A stretch of DNA of 8,994 nt from CAYRZF01 sp964428805 (GTDB lineage Bacteria > Methylomirabilota > Methylomirabilia > Rokubacteriales > CSP1-6): assembly GCA_964428805.1 (NCBI GenBank), contig CAYRZF010000085.1, positions 1 to 8,994 on the forward strand, given 5' to 3'. The position numbers were made by a program, and so were the translations under genes. Below, piece after piece: positions 6,739-8,994 of the stretch. Numbering within the stretch: position 1 is the first letter of the stretch; every line of letters starts with the position of its first letter. The notes beneath the pieces were generated by a model. It was not told where the DNA came from. It did no database searches and saw nothing but the letters and a program-made list of their open reading frames with translations.

Positions 6739-6771
6739 GAAGAGGGGGGCTGCAGGCTGACCCCCCTCTTC
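6739..6771 (+). terminator. Stem-loop between rpsG and fusA, possible partial terminator or attenuator
   Basis: GAAGAGGGGGG (6739-6749) and CCCCCCTCTTC (6761-6771) form a perfect 11-bp stem around an 11-nt loop. It starts 11 nt after the rpsG stop codon. The following bases are TTCCGTCG, so the classical T-run is weak (only T-rich TCTTCTT across the stem base). It may therefore be a leaky intrinsic terminator, an mRNA-processing or stabilising structure, or both. As fusA and tuf lie downstream without an obvious promoter of their own, complete termination here is unlikely. Confidence 0.55.
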
Positions 6772-6787
6772 TTCCGTCGAGGCGTGT

Positions 6788-6798
6788 AGAGGAAAGGA
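6788..6798 (+). promoter_or_regulatory. Probable, distantly placed ribosome binding region of fusA
   Basis: The purine tract AGAGGAAAGGA contains SD-like GAGG and AAGGA elements, but ends 13 nt before the GTG at 6812, longer than the usual 5 to 9 nt. No in-frame ATG, GTG or TTG lies between this tract and 6812, so the GTG stands. A weaker AGAGA (6806-6810) lies next to the start codon. Confidence 0.4.
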
Positions 6799-6811
6799 CG
6801 GGCGCAGAGAA

Positions 6812-8917
6812 GTGGAAAGGCAGTACCCCTTGGAGAAGACGCGCAATATCGGCATCATGGCGCACATCGATGCCGGCAAGACCACTACGACGGAGCGGAT
6901 CCTCTACTACACCGGCCGCTTGTACAAGATCGGCGAGGTGGACGAGGGAACCGCCACGATGGACTGGATGGTCCAGGAGCAGGAGCGGGGGATCACCATC
7001 ACCTCCGCTGCAACGACGTCCTTCTGGCGGGACTGCCGGATCAACATCATCGATACCCCGGGTCATGTGGACTTCACCATGGAAGTGGAGCGCTCGCTGC
7101 GGGTCCTGGACGGCGCCATCGCAATCCTGGACGCCGTCGCCGGCGTCGAGCCGCAGACCGAGACGGTCTGGCGCCAGGCCGACAAGTACCAGGTTCCCCG
7201 GATCGTCTACGTGAACAAGATGGATCGGGTGGGAGCCGATTTCTTCCGTTCCGTGGGCATGATCAGAGAGCGCTTGGGGGCGCTCCCCGTCCCGGTCCAG
7301 ATCCCATTCGGCCAGGCGGATTCCTTCGTCGGCGTCATCGACCTCGTCGAGCAGGTCGCCATCGTCTGGGAGGAGGAAGGCCTGGGCCAGCGCTTCGCGC
7401 GCCAGGAGATCCCGGCCGAGTACGCGGGCCAGGTTCGCGAGTCCCGGGAAAAGATGGTGGAGGCCCTCGCCGAAGTGGACGAGGCGCTCATGGAGCGGTA
7501 CCTGGGGGACGCAAAGATCAGCCCGGAGGAGATTCGTGCGGCCCTTCGCTCCGGCACCATCGCCATGAAGCTGGTGCCGGTGCTGTGTGGGGCGTCGTTC
7601 AAGAACAAGGGGGTCCAGACGCTGCTCGATGCCGTGGTGGACTTTCTCCCCTCGCCTCTGGACATCCCGCCCATGCAGGGTGTCCACCCTGAGACTCGCG
7701 AAAATGAAGTTCGGGTCCCCGGGGACGAGGAGCCGTTCGCCGCGCTCGCTTTCAAGATCATGAACGACCCCTATGTGGGGCAGCTTGTCTTTTTGCGCGT
7801 GTATTCAGGGATGCTGAACTCCGGCTCCAACGTCTACAACTCTTCGAGGGGGCGGAAAGAGCGGGTCGGTCGCCTCCTGCGCATGCATGCCAACAAGCGG
7901 GAGGAGATTGAGGCGGTGGCTGCGGGAGACATCGCGGCGGTGGTGGGGCTGAAGTTCACCACCACCGGGGACACCCTGTGCGATCCCGATCGCCCGATCG
8001 TGCTGGAGCCCATGGAGTTCCCGACGCCGGTCATCTCCGTGGCGATCGAGCCCAAGACGAAGGCTGACGAGGAGAAACTCGGGTTGTCTCTGAGTCGTCT
8101 TGCTCTAGAAGACCCGACCTTCAAGGTGACCGTGGATTCCGAGACCAACCAAACGCTGATCTCAGGGATGGGGGAACTGCACCTGGAGATCATTGTTGAC
8201 CGGCTACTCCGGGAGTTCAAGGTCGAGGCCAACGTCGGAAAACCTCAGGTCGCCTACCGGGAGACGATCCGAAAGAAAGCGGAGGCCCGCGGGCGGTTCG
8301 TCAGGCAGAGCGGCGGCCGGGGGCAGTACGGCGACGTGTCCCTTGAGGTCGAGCCGGTGCGCCCGGGGGAAGGGTTCAGCGTCGAAAACGAGGTAGCGGG
8401 TGGCGCGATTCCCCGCGAGTTCATCTCTTCGGTGGAGAAAGGCATCCGGGAAGCCGCGGAAACGGGCGTACTGGCGGGCTACCCGATGGTGGATGTGAAG
8501 GTGACCCTCACGGACGGCAGCTACCACGAGGTGGACTCCTCGGAGATGGCCTTCAAGATCGCGGGCTCCATGGCCTTCAAGGATGCCTGCCGGCGCGCCA
8601 ATGCGGTGCTGCTGGAGCCCATCATGCAGGTGGAGGTTGTGGTGCCGGAGGAGTACATGGGCGCCGTCGTCGGAGACCTGAACAGCCGACGGGGCCGCGT
8701 TCAGTCCATGGACACGCGGGCGGGCTCCCACGTCATTCGCGCCACGGTTCCGCTGGCCACGATGTTCGGCTATGCGACCGACCTCCGTTCCATGACCCAG
8801 GGGCGCGCCACCTACACCATGCAGTTCGCTAACTACGAGGAGGTCCCGTCGGCCATCGCCGAGGAGGTCATGGCGAAGGTGGCCGGCAAGCCGACCTTGC
8901 GCGTCGGTTCCCGCTAG
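6812..8917 (+). CDS. fusA: Elongation factor G
   Basis: This is complete 701-residue EF-G, the cytoplasmic translational GTPase that drives tRNA-mRNA translocation and, with RRF, ribosome recycling. It starts at GTG; MERQYPLEKTRNIGIMAHID is the expected N-terminus. GTPase motifs are G1 AHIDAGKTT (17-25), switch I RGITI (59-63), G3 DTPGHVD (81-87, catalytic H85), G4 NKMD (135-138) and G5 GAS (260-262). Domain II begins near EPFAALAFKIMNDPYVG, domain III contains SGMGELHLEII, domain IV contains YHEVDSSEMAFK with tip residue H572 (E. coli H583), and domain V contains MGAVVGDLNSRRGR from 616. Length and intact motifs match canonical EF-G rather than the divergent EF-G2 paralogues. It lies 84 nt after rpsG and 26 nt before tuf, as in most str operons. 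No truncation or frameshift is seen. Confidence 0.99.
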   Translation: MERQYPLEKTRNIGIMAHIDAGKTTTTERILYYTGRLYKIGEVDEGTATMDWMVQEQERGITITSAATTSFWRDCRINIIDTPGHVDFTMEVERSLRVLDGAIAILDAVAGVEPQTETVWRQADKYQVPRIVYVNKMDRVGADFFRSVGMIRERLGALPVPVQIPFGQADSFVGVIDLVEQVAIVWEEEGLGQRFARQEIPAEYAGQVRESREKMVEALAEVDEALMERYLGDAKISPEEIRAALRSGTIAMKLVPVLCGASFKNKGVQTLLDAVVDFLPSPLDIPPMQGVHPETRENEVRVPGDEEPFAALAFKIMNDPYVGQLVFLRVYSGMLNSGSNVYNSSRGRKERVGRLLRMHANKREEIEAVAAGDIAAVVGLKFTTTGDTLCDPDRPIVLEPMEFPTPVISVAIEPKTKADEEKLGLSLSRLALEDPTFKVTVDSETNQTLISGMGELHLEIIVDRLLREFKVEANVGKPQVAYRETIRKKAEARGRFVRQSGGRGQYGDVSLEVEPVRPGEGFSVENEVAGGAIPREFISSVEKGIREAAETGVLAGYPMVDVKVTLTDGSYHEVDSSEMAFKIAGSMAFKDACRRANAVLLEPIMQVEVVVPEEYMGAVVGDLNSRRGRVQSMDTRAGSHVIRATVPLATMFGYATDLRSMTQGRATYTMQFANYEEVPSAIAEEVMAKVAGKPTLRVGSR

Positions 8918-8930
8918 CAACCCCCGCACC

Positions 8931-8935
8931 GGAGG
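8931..8935 (+). promoter_or_regulatory. Ribosome binding site of tuf
   Basis: GGAGG lies 8 nt before the ATG at 8944 in the 26-nt fusA-tuf gap. The core is strong and the spacing near optimal, fitting the very high expression expected of EF-Tu. Confidence 0.85.
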
Positions 8936-8943
8936 ACGAGGCA

Positions 8944-8994
8944 ATGGCCAAGGCGAAGTACGAGCGGACGAAGCCGCATGTCAACGTGGGGACG
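8944..8994 (+). CDS. tuf: Elongation factor Tu, N-terminal 17 codons (3' truncated by window edge)
   Basis: The first 17 residues are MAKAKYERTKPHVNVGT, the near-invariant EF-Tu N-terminus that runs into the G1 loop (GHVDHGKT) just beyond the window. EF-Tu delivers aminoacyl-tRNA to the ribosomal A site as a GTP complex. The position directly after fusA and behind a good ribosome binding site is the standard str-operon arrangement. Only 51 nt are visible, so nothing can be said about the rest of the protein or about a second tuf copy elsewhere in the genome. Confidence 0.97.
   Translation, partial: MAKAKYERTKPHVNVGT

Noticed and set aside
6257..7687. Long open frame of 476 codons on the minus strand across rpsG and the first part of fusA
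   Set aside because: It spans two real genes and their gap, shows no family motif, and has shadow-like composition from GC-rich codon bias.
8204..8944. Open frame of 246 codons on the minus strand over the 3' half of fusA
   Set aside because: It is an antisense shadow of EF-G domains III to V with no independent support.
1..8994. Search for CRISPR arrays, tRNA or rRNA genes, transposases and a hidden accessory system
   Set aside because: No spaced direct repeats, cloverleaf-like segments or mobile-element genes were seen. About 96% of the window is accounted for by six conserved housekeeping genes.

Overview
The window is an uninterrupted run of core information-processing genes, all on the + strand: the 3' part of rpoB, complete rpoC, complete rpsL, rpsG and fusA, and the first 17 codons of tuf. 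This is the classical bacterial rpoBC-str gene order (beta, beta', S12, S7, EF-G, EF-Tu). Each product was recognised directly from conserved motifs. No accessory genes, tRNA or rRNA genes, CRISPR array or transposase are visible.

The DNA is strongly GC-rich, with G/C-rich third codon positions. The beta' subunit carries a large insertion (about 175 residues) inside the trigger loop. That is a feature of Proteobacteria and several other diderm phyla, and it argues against Actinobacteria or Firmicutes. The general flavour fits a GC-rich diderm lineage such as Rokubacteria/Methylomirabilota (NC10), Acidobacteria or the former Deltaproteobacteria. I cannot place it more precisely from sequence alone. 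A run of 10 Ns near the rpoB 3' end points to a draft, possibly metagenomic, assembly.

Layout: rpoB (1-1517, 5' truncated) and rpoC (1538-5689) are 20 nt apart, with a strong Shine-Dalgarno for rpoC. An 89-nt gap follows, holding an almost perfect sigma70-type promoter (TTGACA, 17-nt spacer, TATAAA) that should start a separate str transcript. rpsL (5779-6168) is followed by a 91-nt gap packed with two hairpins, then rpsG (6260-6727). An 84-nt gap with an 11-bp perfect GC-rich stem-loop precedes fusA (6812-8917, GTG start). A 26-nt gap with a good Shine-Dalgarno leads into tuf (8944 to the window edge).

Together the genes encode the catalytic core of RNA polymerase, two 30S proteins and the elongation GTPases, which are normally co-regulated with growth rate. 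The coding content is ordinary. The parts worth a second look are the non-coding ones: the rpsL-rpsG hairpin pair, which may be a dispersed repeat or an S7-type control site; the rpsG-fusA stem-loop; the internal promoter; and the collapsed gap in rpoB. I found no evidence for a novel biological system here.
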